A DNA stretch of 64,000 bases from JABCPE02 sp963506915 (GCA_963506915.1 CAUORE010000003.1:12314-76313); one strand, 5' to 3'. Positions 32,352 through 41,568 are shown, numbered from the stretch's first letter. The notes: generated by a model not told the origin, from the letters alone. Numbers and translations are program-made.

Positions 32352-33422
32352 TTATATTAAAAACCTTTTATTCAATTCGCCTCTCTTGGCGTTTTCGTAG
32401 TCTTCTCGGGAACAAGGAATCCATTTTTTCACATCATTTCCCTTCGCAAAATACCACAATCCGCTGAAAGTATCCCTTTTAAAACTAAATTCCCTATTGT
32501 CTATCAAAACCACAAAGGTATCATAACTACGCTCTTTTGGATGCGTCCTTTGGATATTTATTCCTTCTATCAAATACCAGAGCATCTGCGCCATAAGTTG
32601 ATGATTTAGAAGATTTTTCGAATCAGCATTGAAATTAAACACTCCAAAAGTTTTCAGATTTTCACTCAGCCCTATTTCTTTCATATAGGCACAGATTTCG
32701 CGGCGGTTCAGCCCATTTACCTGCGGATTTGTAGAAAAAGCCTCTGAAAAACTCTCCACAGCATCACAGTTGAGCGTAACCATATCTGCCCTGCGGAAAA
32801 AAGGTTCTGCCCTCTCCGTCGTATTCATCATATCAGCAAGGCGAAGAACATCAAAATCCACTTCTTTCATCAGCTTTAGTAAAGCGATTTCATTCAAATG
32901 TCTTTGATAACCCAAAAGATGAAAATTTCGCAAAGAAACTTCTTTTTTTGTCAAAATCTTGTGTAAATAGTTCGCTTCCGAAACCTCTTCTCCCTCGTTA
33001 GAAAGAGAGGCAACATTAGAAACATGAGCGTAGTTAATGCCTTTTTGATGGAAATTTAATGCTGAAAATAATGCGTAAGACAAATCCACACTTCCTCCGA
33101 TGACAACTGGAACTGCATTTTTATTATAACAAAATGTCAGGATTTCCTCCAAAACATATCGCGTATCTGCCTGAGTTTTACCTGAAATAAGCTCCCCCAA
33201 ATCACAAATAGGAACTTCAAAATCAAATGATGACAAGGCATAAAATTCTTTTCTAAGCCTGCTGAAATCCTTCATTTCAGCATTTCCTCCGTTCCCTCTT
33301 TCATCGGAACAAAAAATAAGCACCACACCATTTTCCTGAACTTCATCAGAAATAGTATTTCCCAGCTGCCAATGTTCACAACTGATTTTTTCTGGCTTTA
33401 TAAAAATGTCTTGTAAATCCAT
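32352..33422 (-). CDS. Arginase/formimidoylglutamase-family protein, probably without catalytic metal site
   Basis: This protein has 356 residues from the ATG at 33422; a start at 33464 would add 14 hydrophobic residues and is less likely. The fold matches the ureohydrolase family: AVPVVIGGSVDLSYAL corresponds to the GGxHD motif, and VTLNCDAVESFSEAFSTNPQVNGLNRREI to the SxDxDxxDP motif. The His of the first motif and most Asp ligands of the second and third are missing, so hydrolysis is unlikely. It sits between topA and the SGNH gene, 4 bases before the latter. A structural or regulatory function is an inference. Confidence 0.75.
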   Translation of the reverse strand: MDLQDIFIKPEKISCEHWQLGNTISDEVQENGVVLIFCSDERGNGGNAEMKDFSRLRKEFYALSSFDFEVPICDLGELISGKTQADTRYVLEEILTFCYNKNAVPVVIGGSVDLSYALFSALNFHQKGINYAHVSNVASLSNEGEEVSEANYLHKILTKKEVSLRNFHLLGYQRHLNEIALLKLMKEVDFDVLRLADMMNTTERAEPFFRRADMVTLNCDAVESFSEAFSTNPQVNGLNRREICAYMKEIGLSENLKTFGVFNFNADSKNLLNHQLMAQMLWYLIEGINIQRTHPKERSYDTFVVLIDNREFSFKRDTFSGLWYFAKGNDVKKWIPCSREDYENAKRGELNKRFLI

Positions 33423-33485
33423 TCCTTTGCTCAATATATAAGAAAAAAAGGCAAAATATTTCATTACCTTTTCCTCTCTTTTTCA

Positions 33486-35990
33486 TTATTTCTTCTTTGT
33501 TGCTTTTTTCTCTGTAAAAGCCGTTTTGTCCTGTTCCAAAATCCACTTTTTAACTTGGTCTAAAGAAATTTCCTTAAGTTCCTCTGCCGTATATTTAGTG
33601 TCATCTTGTTTTTTAGGAATCTTGAAATTCGCTTTTTTAAATTTTATAAAAGGCCCCCATCGCCCATTTTCTATTGATATTTTTTCTTTTTCCCACTGCT
33701 GGATATAGCGGTTGGCTTCCTTATCGAGCTTCGCCTCTATGAGTTCTTCTACATCTTTTTGGGATAGATTTTCAAAATCATATTTTTTAGGCACATTGAT
33801 ATAGATATCCTGATATTTCAGATACGGCCCAAATCTTCCTACTCCCTTGGTAACAGGCTCTCCCTTATAAGAAGCCACTGGCGCGTCTGCCTTTTTCTTT
33901 TCTTCTATGATGGCTACTGCCCTGTCATAGTCCACAGAAAGAGGATTTTCTCCCTTTGGAAGACTGATGAACGCCTCACCCCATTTCACATATGGCCCAA
34001 AACGCCCTACTCCTACCGTAACGGTTTTTCCTTCGTAGTCTTGTAAATCAAACGGCACTTTAAAAAGTTCCAACGCCTCCTCCAAAGTAATGGTAACGAT
34101 GTTTTGAGTCGCCATCAGTGATGCGAAAATAGGTTTTTCATCGCTGTCCGTTTCTCCTATCTGAACCATCGGCCCAAAACGCCCAATTCGAGCATAAACA
34201 TTTTTGCCTGTTTTAGGGTCTTGTCCCAGCAGTCGCTCTCCTGTCGCCCTATCTGCATTCTCGCCTACATCCTCTATTTTTGGGTGAAAACTACTATAGA
34301 AGTTTTTGAGAACATCTTTCCATTTTTCTTCTCCTCTGGCTATCTCATCGAAATCTTCCTCCACTTTTGCAGTAAAGCCATAGTCCAAAATCTCATTGAA
34401 ATTAGTTGTCAAAAAGTCATTTACGACAATTCCTATATCTGTTGGGACAAATTTATTTTTATCTCCTCCGAATTTCTCCGTTAGGATTTCTTTTTTTAAT
34501 CCTGTTTTTGTCAAAGTAAGCTTTACTATTTCACGTTCCTTTGGTTCTATTTCGCGCTTGTCTACATACTCACGGTTCTGAATCGTCTGAATAGTAGGTG
34601 CATAAGTAGACGGCCTTCCGATGCCCAGTTCTTCAAGTTTTTTAACCAAACCTGCTTCTGTAAAACGAGACACTGGACGGCTGAATTTTTCTACCGCTGT
34701 AATTTTTTTATACGCCAAAGCTTCACCTACATTTACTTTTGGTAATATTTTATCGCCATCTTCCTGCTCTTCATCTTCATTTTTATAAATACCATAAGCA
34801 CGAAGGAAACCATCAAAAACAATAACCTCGCCCTGCGCCTCGAAATGCTGCGGCAGCTCTGGATTTCCTATTTCTATTATGGTTTTTTCCAGCTTGGCAT
34901 TGGTCATCTGACTGGCTAATGTTCGTTTGTATATAAGCTGATAAAGCTTGTTCAACTGAGCATCTCCGATGGATTTTACTCCAAAATCCGTTGGACGAAT
35001 CGCCTCGTGGGCTTCTTGTGCAGATGCCGATTTGGTCACATAGTTTCTTGGCTGAGAATACTCTTCACCAAACTCTTTCAGAATCTGGCTTTTAGCTGCA
35101 TTTATCGCCTCCTGAGAAAGGTTCACAGAGTCCGTTCTCATATAGGTAATGTATCCCTCTTCATAGAGTCTCTGTGCCACACGCATCGTCGTCGTTACGC
35201 CATATCCCAGCCTATTACTCGCCTCCTGCTGTAATGTAGAAGTGATAAAAGGAGCGGATGCCGAGCGCTGCGCAGGTTTTACATCTATATTAAGAACTTT
35301 GAAATCAATGTTTTGAACTTGATTTAGGAAGTTCTCCGCATCTTGTTCTTTGGTAAAATCTTTCTTTAGCTTCGCGGAAATTTCTTGTTTTTCAAGATTG
35401 GTAAAAACGCCTTCCACTTTATACGAAGGAACGGGCTTAAACTCCCTTATTTCCTTTTCTCTTTCTACGATAAGCCGCACCGCTACGGACTGGACACGCC
35501 CAGCCGAAAGCCCTGGTTTTACTTTCTTCCAAAGGACTGGCGACATCTCAAAACCCACTATTCGGTCAAGAACTCTTCTTGCCTGCTGAGCATTGACCAA
35601 ATTTTGGTCTATTTCTCTAGGGTTTTCTACTGCTTTTAGTATTGCATTTTTAGTAATTTCGTGGAAAACTATTCGTTTGGTATTTTCGGATTTTAGTTTT
35701 AGCTCTTGTGCAAGATGCCAAGCGATAGCCTCTCCTTCGCGGTCTTCATCGGAAGCCAGCCACACTGTTTCAGCTTTTTTAGATGCTGCTTTCAAATCTG
35801 CCACTACTTTTTTCTTATCAGCAGAGATTTCATAATCTGGCGTAAAATTTTCCAAATTGATACCCATGCCTTTTTTAGGAAGGTCTCTGATGTGTCCAAA
35901 ACTAGATTTCACCTCAAAATCCTTACCCAAATATTTTTGAATAGTTTTTGCCTTTGCAGGAGACTCTACGATTACTAGATTTTTTGCCAT
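33486..35990 (-). CDS. topA: DNA topoisomerase I
   Basis: This type IA topoisomerase of 834 residues relaxes negative supercoils. The Toprim domain starts NLVIVESPAKAKTIQKYLG and has the acidic DEDREGEA motif. The active tyrosine lies in GYITYMRTDSVNLS. The C-terminal third lacks Cys zinc fingers and instead contains repeated RFGPxxK units (GRFGPMVQIG, GRFGPYVKWG, GRFGPYLKYQ, GRWGPFIKFKK), the topoisomerase I C-terminal repeat type found in Bacteroidota. A minus-strand -7 box is located 15 bases upstream of the ATG. Confidence 0.95.
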   Translation of the reverse strand: MAKNLVIVESPAKAKTIQKYLGKDFEVKSSFGHIRDLPKKGMGINLENFTPDYEISADKKKVVADLKAASKKAETVWLASDEDREGEAIAWHLAQELKLKSENTKRIVFHEITKNAILKAVENPREIDQNLVNAQQARRVLDRIVGFEMSPVLWKKVKPGLSAGRVQSVAVRLIVEREKEIREFKPVPSYKVEGVFTNLEKQEISAKLKKDFTKEQDAENFLNQVQNIDFKVLNIDVKPAQRSASAPFITSTLQQEASNRLGYGVTTTMRVAQRLYEEGYITYMRTDSVNLSQEAINAAKSQILKEFGEEYSQPRNYVTKSASAQEAHEAIRPTDFGVKSIGDAQLNKLYQLIYKRTLASQMTNAKLEKTIIEIGNPELPQHFEAQGEVIVFDGFLRAYGIYKNEDEEQEDGDKILPKVNVGEALAYKKITAVEKFSRPVSRFTEAGLVKKLEELGIGRPSTYAPTIQTIQNREYVDKREIEPKEREIVKLTLTKTGLKKEILTEKFGGDKNKFVPTDIGIVVNDFLTTNFNEILDYGFTAKVEEDFDEIARGEEKWKDVLKNFYSSFHPKIEDVGENADRATGERLLGQDPKTGKNVYARIGRFGPMVQIGETDSDEKPIFASLMATQNIVTITLEEALELFKVPFDLQDYEGKTVTVGVGRFGPYVKWGEAFISLPKGENPLSVDYDRAVAIIEEKKKADAPVASYKGEPVTKGVGRFGPYLKYQDIYINVPKKYDFENLSQKDVEELIEAKLDKEANRYIQQWEKEKISIENGRWGPFIKFKKANFKIPKKQDDTKYTAEELKEISLDQVKKWILEQDKTAFTEKKATKKK

Positions 35991-36004
35991 ACCAAAACTT
36001 TTTG

Positions 36005-36012
36005 CAAAAGTA
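36005..36012 (-). promoter_or_regulatory. Flavobacterial -7 box (TACTTTTG) for topA
   Basis: Minus-strand TACTTTTG matches TAnnTTTG and lies 14 bases before the topA ATG. This implies a short 5' leader of only a few bases. Confidence 0.5.
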
Positions 36013-36104
36013 TAATATTATTTTGAATTAGTGGACACCCAGATTTGGAATTTGATTTTACGATGTTAAATGTCACTATTTTTCAGATTTTATTCTAAAT
36101 TTAA

Positions 36105-36112
36105 TATCTTTG
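36105..36112 (+). promoter_or_regulatory. Flavobacterial -7 box (TATCTTTG) before the TPP riboswitch
   Basis: TATCTTTG is an exact TAnnTTTG match, 6 bases ahead of the riboswitch, so transcription would begin at the start of the aptamer. No -33 TTG is clear. Confidence 0.6.
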
Positions 36113-36118
36113 CGCCAG

Positions 36119-36196
36119 CAAAAAGGGGTGCTGTAAAAGGCTGAGATCATACCCAATGAACCTGAACAGGTAATGCTGTTTAGGGAAGTGTTTAGG
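36119..36196 (+). ncRNA. TPP riboswitch (THI element)
   Basis: The conserved aptamer blocks appear in order: GGGGTGCT, the GGCTGAGATCATACCC core, then AATGAACCTGAACAGGTAATGCTGTTTAGGGAAG. These are the strictly conserved THI box parts (CTGAGA, ACCC, GAACCTGA, GGTAATGC and GGGAAG). It binds thiamine diphosphate. It sits 72 bases before the ATG of a TonB-dependent receptor with no other gene between, so the receptor is probably repressed when thiamine is plentiful. No strong terminator follows, so control is more likely at translation. Confidence 0.95.
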
Positions 36197-36267
36197 CACG
36201 ATTGTGTTCTCTTATTTTTTCGCATCCTTTTATTCTCAAAATTGTTTAACTAAAAATTATTGAAAGA

Positions 36268-38349
36268 ATGAAAGGAATTTTTTATTTAGGGCTATGCGCT
36301 AGCTCTATGTCCTACGCACAAGCAGACTCTGCCAAAGTTAAAGAAATCGAAGCTGTCAATTTCACCAAACGGCTTCCCGTCACCAAAGAAATCATTCGTA
36401 TGGAAAATTTAGCCCAGAAAAACCTCGGGCAAGACCTTCCGATGCTTCTCAAAAATCAGACTTCTGTCCTTTCCTCATCGGACACTGGGAACGGAGTGGG
36501 CTACTCAGATTTTAGAATTCGGGGTGTGGCAGGAACTTCTATCAATGTGATGATGAACGGCGTTCCGTACAATGACAGCGAATCGCAGGGGACTTTCTTC
36601 GTAAATGTCAGCGATTTAGCAAGTTCAGCTTCTCAAATTTTGATTCAAAGGGGTGTAGGAAGCACATCCAACGGGGCGGCGGCTTTCGGGGCGAGTGTAA
36701 ATATCATCACCAAAAACCCAGAAGAAACGCCATACTTCCGAACCGACCAGTCCTATGGTTCTTTTGACACCAGAAAACACTCTTTCGAGGCTGGAACAGG
36801 GAATTTTATTCACAACAAATTCTCCATCATGGCGAGATATTCCATCATAAAATCAGATGGATACATAGACAGAGCGACCTCTGACCTGCAATCCTACAAC
36901 ATCACCGCTTTATTCAAAACTGAAAAAACAAAACTAAAATTTTTGGCTTTCGGCGGCAAGGAAAAAACTTACCAATCATGGAACGGAATAGATGAAAACA
37001 CTTATAAAATCAACCGAAAATTCAATTCCTCTGGGGCAATCTATCAAGGGGCAAACATCGTAAATTTCTACGATAACGAAACGGACAATTACCAGCAAAA
37101 CCACTATCATCTCATTCTAAATCAAAACATTAGCAACCATTGGGATTTGGAAACTACCCTCCATTACACCAAAGGAAAAGGTTTCTACGAAAACTACAAA
37201 CAAGACCAAAAACCCGATAAATACAATATTCTCAATTCTGGAATCGTAAAAACAGACCTCATCAGAAAAAAATGGCTGGACAATGATTTCTATGGAATGG
37301 TTGCACATATTTATGGGAAATATAACAACCTGAGAATCAACCTCGGTGGTGCAGGAAATCAATACCAAGGAAAGCATTTCGGGAATATGAGTTCGGCGTT
37401 TGGGCTGCCGCAGATTCCTTTTGAGCATGAATATTACCGAAATCATTCGGTGAAAAACGACCTTTCTTTCTTCGGAAAATTCATTTATTCTTTGAACAAA
37501 TTTGAGCTTTTTGGAGATTTACAATTCAGACATATCTATCACAATGCCAGAGTTTTAGAATATTTCAAAGGAGAAGGAGGTGATTTCAGCCGAGCGTTCA
37601 ATTTCCTAAACCCAAAAACGGGAATTAACTTTAATTTTAACCACGGAAAAATCTATTTCTCCTACGCACTGGCTCACCGAGAGCCGAGCCGAAAGGACAT
37701 TATTTCTAAAAATGATATCCAGCACGAAACGCTCCACGACTTTGAACTGGGACTGGAAAAAAGCGGAAAATTCTTCTCTGTTTTTGCGAACCTCTACTAC
37801 ATGCACTATAATAACCAATTGGTTTTCAGTGGTAAAATCGATAACACAGGCGCTTTCATCAGAGAAAATTCAGGAAAATCTTTCAGAAGAGGCGTGGAAT
37901 TTGGCTTTAATCTAAAACTCATCAAAAACATCCAAATTTTGGCCAATGCAACTTGGAGCGAAAACAAAAACCTTAATTTTCATGTGAAAAATGGCGGAGT
38001 ACTGGAAAATTTGGGAACTACGGAAATTGCTCTTTCTCCGAAATTCATCAGTAATATCGGCGTTTCTTATCAGCTGAAAAACTTTAATTTCGGTATTCAA
38101 AACCAATTTGTCAGCGGGCAGTATCTGGATAATACCCAGACACTTGCGATTCCTGATTATAATTTTTTGGATTTCTTGGCTGGTTATAAATTAAGCTTAA
38201 AACATCACGAACTAAATCTTTATTTCAATCTCAATAACCTTCTCAACAGAATGTATATGACCAAAGGGCATGTCTATGATGGAACCGCCTATTATTTCCC
38301 ACAGGCAGGGCGAAATTTCATGCTGGGAATGACTTGGTTAGTGAAATAA
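36268..38349 (+). CDS. TonB-dependent receptor, probable thiamine (or precursor) uptake
   Basis: This outer membrane transporter has 693 residues. A signal peptide (MKGIFYLGLCASSMSYAQA) is followed by a plug domain (about 45-155) with FRIRGVAGTSINVMMNGVPYND and GASVNIITKN, then a 22-strand barrel that ends GRNFMLGMTWLVK, with no carboxypeptidase-like N-terminal extension. The substrate is inferred only from the TPP riboswitch directly upstream; in Bacteroidota, thiamine-regulated receptors are known to take up thiamine compounds. It is a single-gene unit closed by a terminator. Confidence 0.9.
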   Translation: MKGIFYLGLCASSMSYAQADSAKVKEIEAVNFTKRLPVTKEIIRMENLAQKNLGQDLPMLLKNQTSVLSSSDTGNGVGYSDFRIRGVAGTSINVMMNGVPYNDSESQGTFFVNVSDLASSASQILIQRGVGSTSNGAAAFGASVNIITKNPEETPYFRTDQSYGSFDTRKHSFEAGTGNFIHNKFSIMARYSIIKSDGYIDRATSDLQSYNITALFKTEKTKLKFLAFGGKEKTYQSWNGIDENTYKINRKFNSSGAIYQGANIVNFYDNETDNYQQNHYHLILNQNISNHWDLETTLHYTKGKGFYENYKQDQKPDKYNILNSGIVKTDLIRKKWLDNDFYGMVAHIYGKYNNLRINLGGAGNQYQGKHFGNMSSAFGLPQIPFEHEYYRNHSVKNDLSFFGKFIYSLNKFELFGDLQFRHIYHNARVLEYFKGEGGDFSRAFNFLNPKTGINFNFNHGKIYFSYALAHREPSRKDIISKNDIQHETLHDFELGLEKSGKFFSVFANLYYMHYNNQLVFSGKIDNTGAFIRENSGKSFRRGVEFGFNLKLIKNIQILANATWSENKNLNFHVKNGGVLENLGTTEIALSPKFISNIGVSYQLKNFNFGIQNQFVSGQYLDNTQTLAIPDYNFLDFLAGYKLSLKHHELNLYFNLNNLLNRMYMTKGHVYDGTAYYFPQAGRNFMLGMTWLVK

Positions 38350-38355
38350 CCACAA

Positions 38356-38386
38356 AAAAAGAGCATCTTTTACAGATGCTCTTTTT
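38356..38386. terminator. Terminator after the TonB receptor
   Basis: The stem AAAAAGAGCATCT / AGATGCTCTTTTT with a 5-base loop is flanked by A and T runs and lies just after the receptor stop codon. It can also stop the convergent S1/P1 nuclease transcript. Confidence 0.9.
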
Positions 38387-38389
38387 AAT

Positions 38390-39181
38390 TTATAAAACTT
38401 CATTTAGAATTTTAGCCAATCTCAATCCTGCATGGAGAAGCTGTCTTTCTAACAAATCTTTATACTGCTCTTGATAATCATAGCTGTAGTTTTCACCAGG
38501 TTTTACACTGGCATAGAGCTGGTTAGCCGCTTGGTGGCTTTCATAGAGCCAGTCTTCCAGACTTCCGCTTTGGATTTTTTGGATTTCTTCTTTTGATTTC
38601 ACATCCAGAACCCTTGCGTACTCTGTATAGCTGTATTTTGTATTGTCTATCAGACCGCTATCCCAAAGGGAATGAAGATTAGTATCTTTCTTGAAGAATT
38701 GTATTTTGATGAGGTTTCCTCCCAAATCTTCTTCTCTTCCTGTGTGCATAGGCTGCATCATATCTCCAAGAAAATGCACCAAAAACCTCAAATAAATTTC
38801 CCTGTCTGCATCAGGCGTATTTTTATCTACGATAATGCCCTTTACATTTTGTATTGCGGTATAAATATTGGGTTTATTATTATTCTTTAATTGTTCTATA
38901 AACTGCTCTTTAGACTCCTGTGGCGGAATATTTACATAATGCCATGTGCTGGTATTTTTCCACTCTGGAGAGTTTCTGACATTATCTGGCCAGTTTGCCC
39001 AGTAGGCCAATTTCTGTTTACCGATAAGCTTTTTCAGTTTTCTTTTCGCCCTATTAGTCAGGTGATTTTCTGCTATTTCAGCCACTACACGGTGCCCTGT
39101 AACTCCCCAAGCAGACATTTCTGCTATCCCGAAAATAAAGAATACCGAGATGAAAATCTTTTTTAAAATTCTTGTGTTCAT
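38390..39181 (-). CDS. S1/P1 family nuclease, secreted
   Basis: This single-strand-specific nuclease and 3'-nucleotidase has 263 residues. The signal peptide ends MSA and the mature protein starts with Trp25 (WGVTGHRVVAEIAENHL), whose amino group and His bind zinc in the family. Other zinc ligands are visible in LVHFLGDMMQPMHTGR and HSLWDSGLI. It is expected in the periplasm or outside the cell, releasing 5'-mononucleotides and phosphate from RNA and single-stranded DNA. It follows the DUF6909-like gene by 4 bases. Confidence 0.92.
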   Translation of the reverse strand: MNTRILKKIFISVFFIFGIAEMSAWGVTGHRVVAEIAENHLTNRAKRKLKKLIGKQKLAYWANWPDNVRNSPEWKNTSTWHYVNIPPQESKEQFIEQLKNNNKPNIYTAIQNVKGIIVDKNTPDADREIYLRFLVHFLGDMMQPMHTGREEDLGGNLIKIQFFKKDTNLHSLWDSGLIDNTKYSYTEYARVLDVKSKEEIQKIQSGSLEDWLYESHQAANQLYASVKPGENYSYDYQEQYKDLLERQLLHAGLRLAKILNEVL

Positions 39182-39185
39182 TGTT

Positions 39186-40844
39186 TTATTTCAAAATTTT
39201 CTCTAAAATTCGTAATGTGATTAAATAGGTAGGCTTCACTCCTGTAAGCCCCAGCCCTCCCGAAGAAAGCGTGCTTCCTGTTTCAAGTGGATTATCAGAA
39301 GCGTAGTAAGCATAGCATAAGAATAAATTCTCATTGATATGGTGGCGGATTTTAGAAGCCACCTGTATAGCTTTCTGATAATGAGCACCTTCCATCTCTA
39401 GTCCGATAGACTTCCACGATGTATTCATGAAATAAGACAAAATATCCTTATTCTGAAGCGATGTTCCCAAAACAGTGACCATACTTCCCTCAAAGGCTTT
39501 CAGCTCTGGGTCTTGGAAATCATCCAATTTCAGTGCGTTTTCAAATGGATAGTTGTCCGCTGTTCCTTCAAAAATATGTGATGTAGGAATCATGATATCG
39601 CCTTTTTCTCCTGTAAGGATTCCTGCTTTACCCATGATAGAAATGGATTTCACATTGAGTTTGCACTCCTCTCCTTTCACATCAAATGGGCGCAGAAGCT
39701 CATCCATAATCTCGTAAGCCTGCTCTCCAAAGGCGTAATCAAAAACTATCAAAACATCTTCGCCAGAGAAATTAGCCTCCGCGAAAGGCGTGTTTTTTAG
39801 GTTAATTTTCTTTAAATCAATGATTTGCACATCTATATTACTTCCGCTTTCATCATTAATGTAAATCATCCCTTGAGAAAGAGCGTAGTCCAAAATCTTG
39901 TCTTGAAGGTCTTTTTTGTTGCTGATTTCCTCGTAAAGCGTGTAGTCTATTCCTGTTTTGCAAGTTTTTTTCAAGGCATCATTCGCAAAAAGCATATTTT
40001 TCACCGAGTGCATATTCGCACTGATGATGTTAAGCGGTCTTTGGTAAAGGTTTTCTTTAACCAAAATTTCTTTAAGCGTATTTGCCCATTTTTCTCCGAA
40101 AAGGTGGTGTCCCACGCGCTCCTGTAATATTGCAGAAAAATAAATTTCGCGTTCTCTTTCCTCTGCCCAGTCTAAGAAACTCACTTGTCCAAGGTTATAG
40201 ACAATCTTGAACAATCGGTCTGAATTGTCATCACTTCCAAATTTTTTGTAAGCCTCCAAAGTCTCATCAAAAGACCTTCCCAGCAGCGCCGAAAGATGAA
40301 TAATCGCTGTTTCTTTTTCTGTTCGTGTGAATTTTTTCTCTCCTTTGGCTACTTCTTCTATTATTTTCCAGACTCTTCTCGGTCTGCCCTCCTCCATATC
40401 AAAACCGATATTTCTGATTTTGTCCGCTTCTATATAAAGAAAAGTAAGGTGGGTAAGAATATCATAAATCTCCGAACGACCCAGCAGAACCTCTATATTC
40501 ATCTGGTGCTGGTCTATACGGTAGCAGTTTCTCCTTCGTTTTTTAGGGACTATGGGCGTGAAACTCGCTTTATGAAAGCCTTCATCCGAAGTCAAATGAA
40601 TAAATGCACACTCCTCTATTCCCTCTGGAAGTCTATCCAAAACATAAAGCAATCCGTCTAATTCTATCTTGTTCGGATTGTTCATCGTTCCGTAGATTTC
40701 AGGATTGATGGTAGAAAGCAGCGTTCTGATATTCTGCCCTGACCTTCCACCAGGTTTGAAAGAACCTCTATAAAAAAGATGGCGCATAGAAACATATATT
40801 TTCTCTATCGCCTCCGTGGTTTGTCTTGCTCGTGATTGTGCCAT
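39186..40844 (-). CDS. DUF6909-like protein with nucleosidase-like C-terminal domain
   Basis: This large cytoplasmic protein has 552 residues and is conserved in flavobacteria; I recall it as DUF6909, with function unknown. The N-terminal 300 residues are helical (IEKIYVSMRHLFYRG, a cluster of basic residues KKRRRNCYR). The C-terminal part has KSISIMGKAGILTGEKGDIMIP near residue 400 and SIGLEMEGAHYQKAI near 490. These resemble the phosphate/ribose loop and the GxxxVxMExA motif of purine nucleoside phosphorylases and AMP nucleosidases, so a nucleosidase-like fold is suspected. It is 4 bases before an S1/P1 nuclease gene. A -7 box is located at 40873-40880. Confidence 0.65.
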   Translation of the reverse strand: MAQSRARQTTEAIEKIYVSMRHLFYRGSFKPGGRSGQNIRTLLSTINPEIYGTMNNPNKIELDGLLYVLDRLPEGIEECAFIHLTSDEGFHKASFTPIVPKKRRRNCYRIDQHQMNIEVLLGRSEIYDILTHLTFLYIEADKIRNIGFDMEEGRPRRVWKIIEEVAKGEKKFTRTEKETAIIHLSALLGRSFDETLEAYKKFGSDDNSDRLFKIVYNLGQVSFLDWAEEREREIYFSAILQERVGHHLFGEKWANTLKEILVKENLYQRPLNIISANMHSVKNMLFANDALKKTCKTGIDYTLYEEISNKKDLQDKILDYALSQGMIYINDESGSNIDVQIIDLKKINLKNTPFAEANFSGEDVLIVFDYAFGEQAYEIMDELLRPFDVKGEECKLNVKSISIMGKAGILTGEKGDIMIPTSHIFEGTADNYPFENALKLDDFQDPELKAFEGSMVTVLGTSLQNKDILSYFMNTSWKSIGLEMEGAHYQKAIQVASKIRHHINENLFLCYAYYASDNPLETGSTLSSGGLGLTGVKPTYLITLRILEKILK

Positions 40845-40872
40845 ATTTATATTATGATTTTTGTAAAAGTTA

Positions 40873-40880
40873 CAAAATTA
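40873..40880 (-). promoter_or_regulatory. Flavobacterial -7 box (TAATTTTG) for the DUF6909-like/nuclease operon
   Basis: Minus-strand TAATTTTG matches TAnnTTTG and lies 28 bases before the ATG at 40844. Confidence 0.45.
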
Positions 40881-41050
40881 TGATAAACTCATGGATGTAC
40901 AAAAGAATTTAATCCGAAATTAATGTTTTCGTTCAAAAAATTATTGATTTTTTAAACTTAAAACTTAAAAATTAAAATATTGATAGAGAAAAACTATTTA
41001 GATCGTTTATAAATTAAACCAAAACTATCGGTTAGGAGAATTTTATTTCA

Positions 41051-41058
41051 TAACTTTG
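41051..41058 (+). promoter_or_regulatory. Flavobacterial -7 box (TAACTTTG) for dps
   Basis: TAACTTTG matches TAnnTTTG and is 20 bases upstream of the ATG at 41079. The rest of the 234-base gap (40845-41078) is AT-rich and shows no other clear feature. Confidence 0.55.
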
Positions 41059-41078
41059 TAGAAATAAATCCTAAAAAT

Positions 41079-41552
41079 ATGAAAAATTCTAACATCATCG
41101 GTCTTAAAGAAAAAGACTGCAAAAACATCGCTGAGAAGCTAAACATCCTTCTTGCAAATTATTCTGTTTTTTATCAAAACACTCGTGGCGCTCACTGGAA
41201 TATAAAGGGAGAGCAGTTTTTCGTTCTTCACCCGAAATTCGAAGAGCTTTATGACAATCTTGTTCTTAAAATTGACGAAATCGCAGAGAGAATCCTGACA
41301 TTAGGTCATGTACCAAGCCACAACTATTCTGATTATCTGAAAGTTTCAACGATTAAAGAGAGTAAGGAAGTGCATAACGGCAAAAAATGCGTAGAAGATA
41401 TTCTAAACTCTTTCAAAGTAGTGATAGACCTACAAAGAGAACTTTTAGAAATAACTGACAAAGCAAATGATGAAGGGACAAACGCTCTTGTGAGCGGATA
41501 CATCACAGAGCAGGAAAAAGATGTCTGGATGTACAATGCTTATCTTGGATAA
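41079..41552 (+). CDS. dps: Dps-family ferritin-like DNA-protection protein
   Basis: This 157-residue four-helix protein forms dodecamers that oxidise and store iron and protect DNA. The inter-subunit ferroxidase motif is seen in RGAHWNIKGEQFFVLHPKFEELYDN (His, then Asp and Glu about 12 to 16 residues later), with the second His near the N-terminus replaced by the usual NxxLANYxVFYQN helix. The N-terminus lacks a long basic tail, so direct DNA binding is not assured. It is a single-gene unit with its own promoter and an imperfect hairpin after the stop. Confidence 0.9.
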   Translation: MKNSNIIGLKEKDCKNIAEKLNILLANYSVFYQNTRGAHWNIKGEQFFVLHPKFEELYDNLVLKIDEIAERILTLGHVPSHNYSDYLKVSTIKESKEVHNGKKCVEDILNSFKVVIDLQRELLEITDKANDEGTNALVSGYITEQEKDVWMYNAYLG

Positions 41553-41568
41553 TCACGAATTTAAATCA

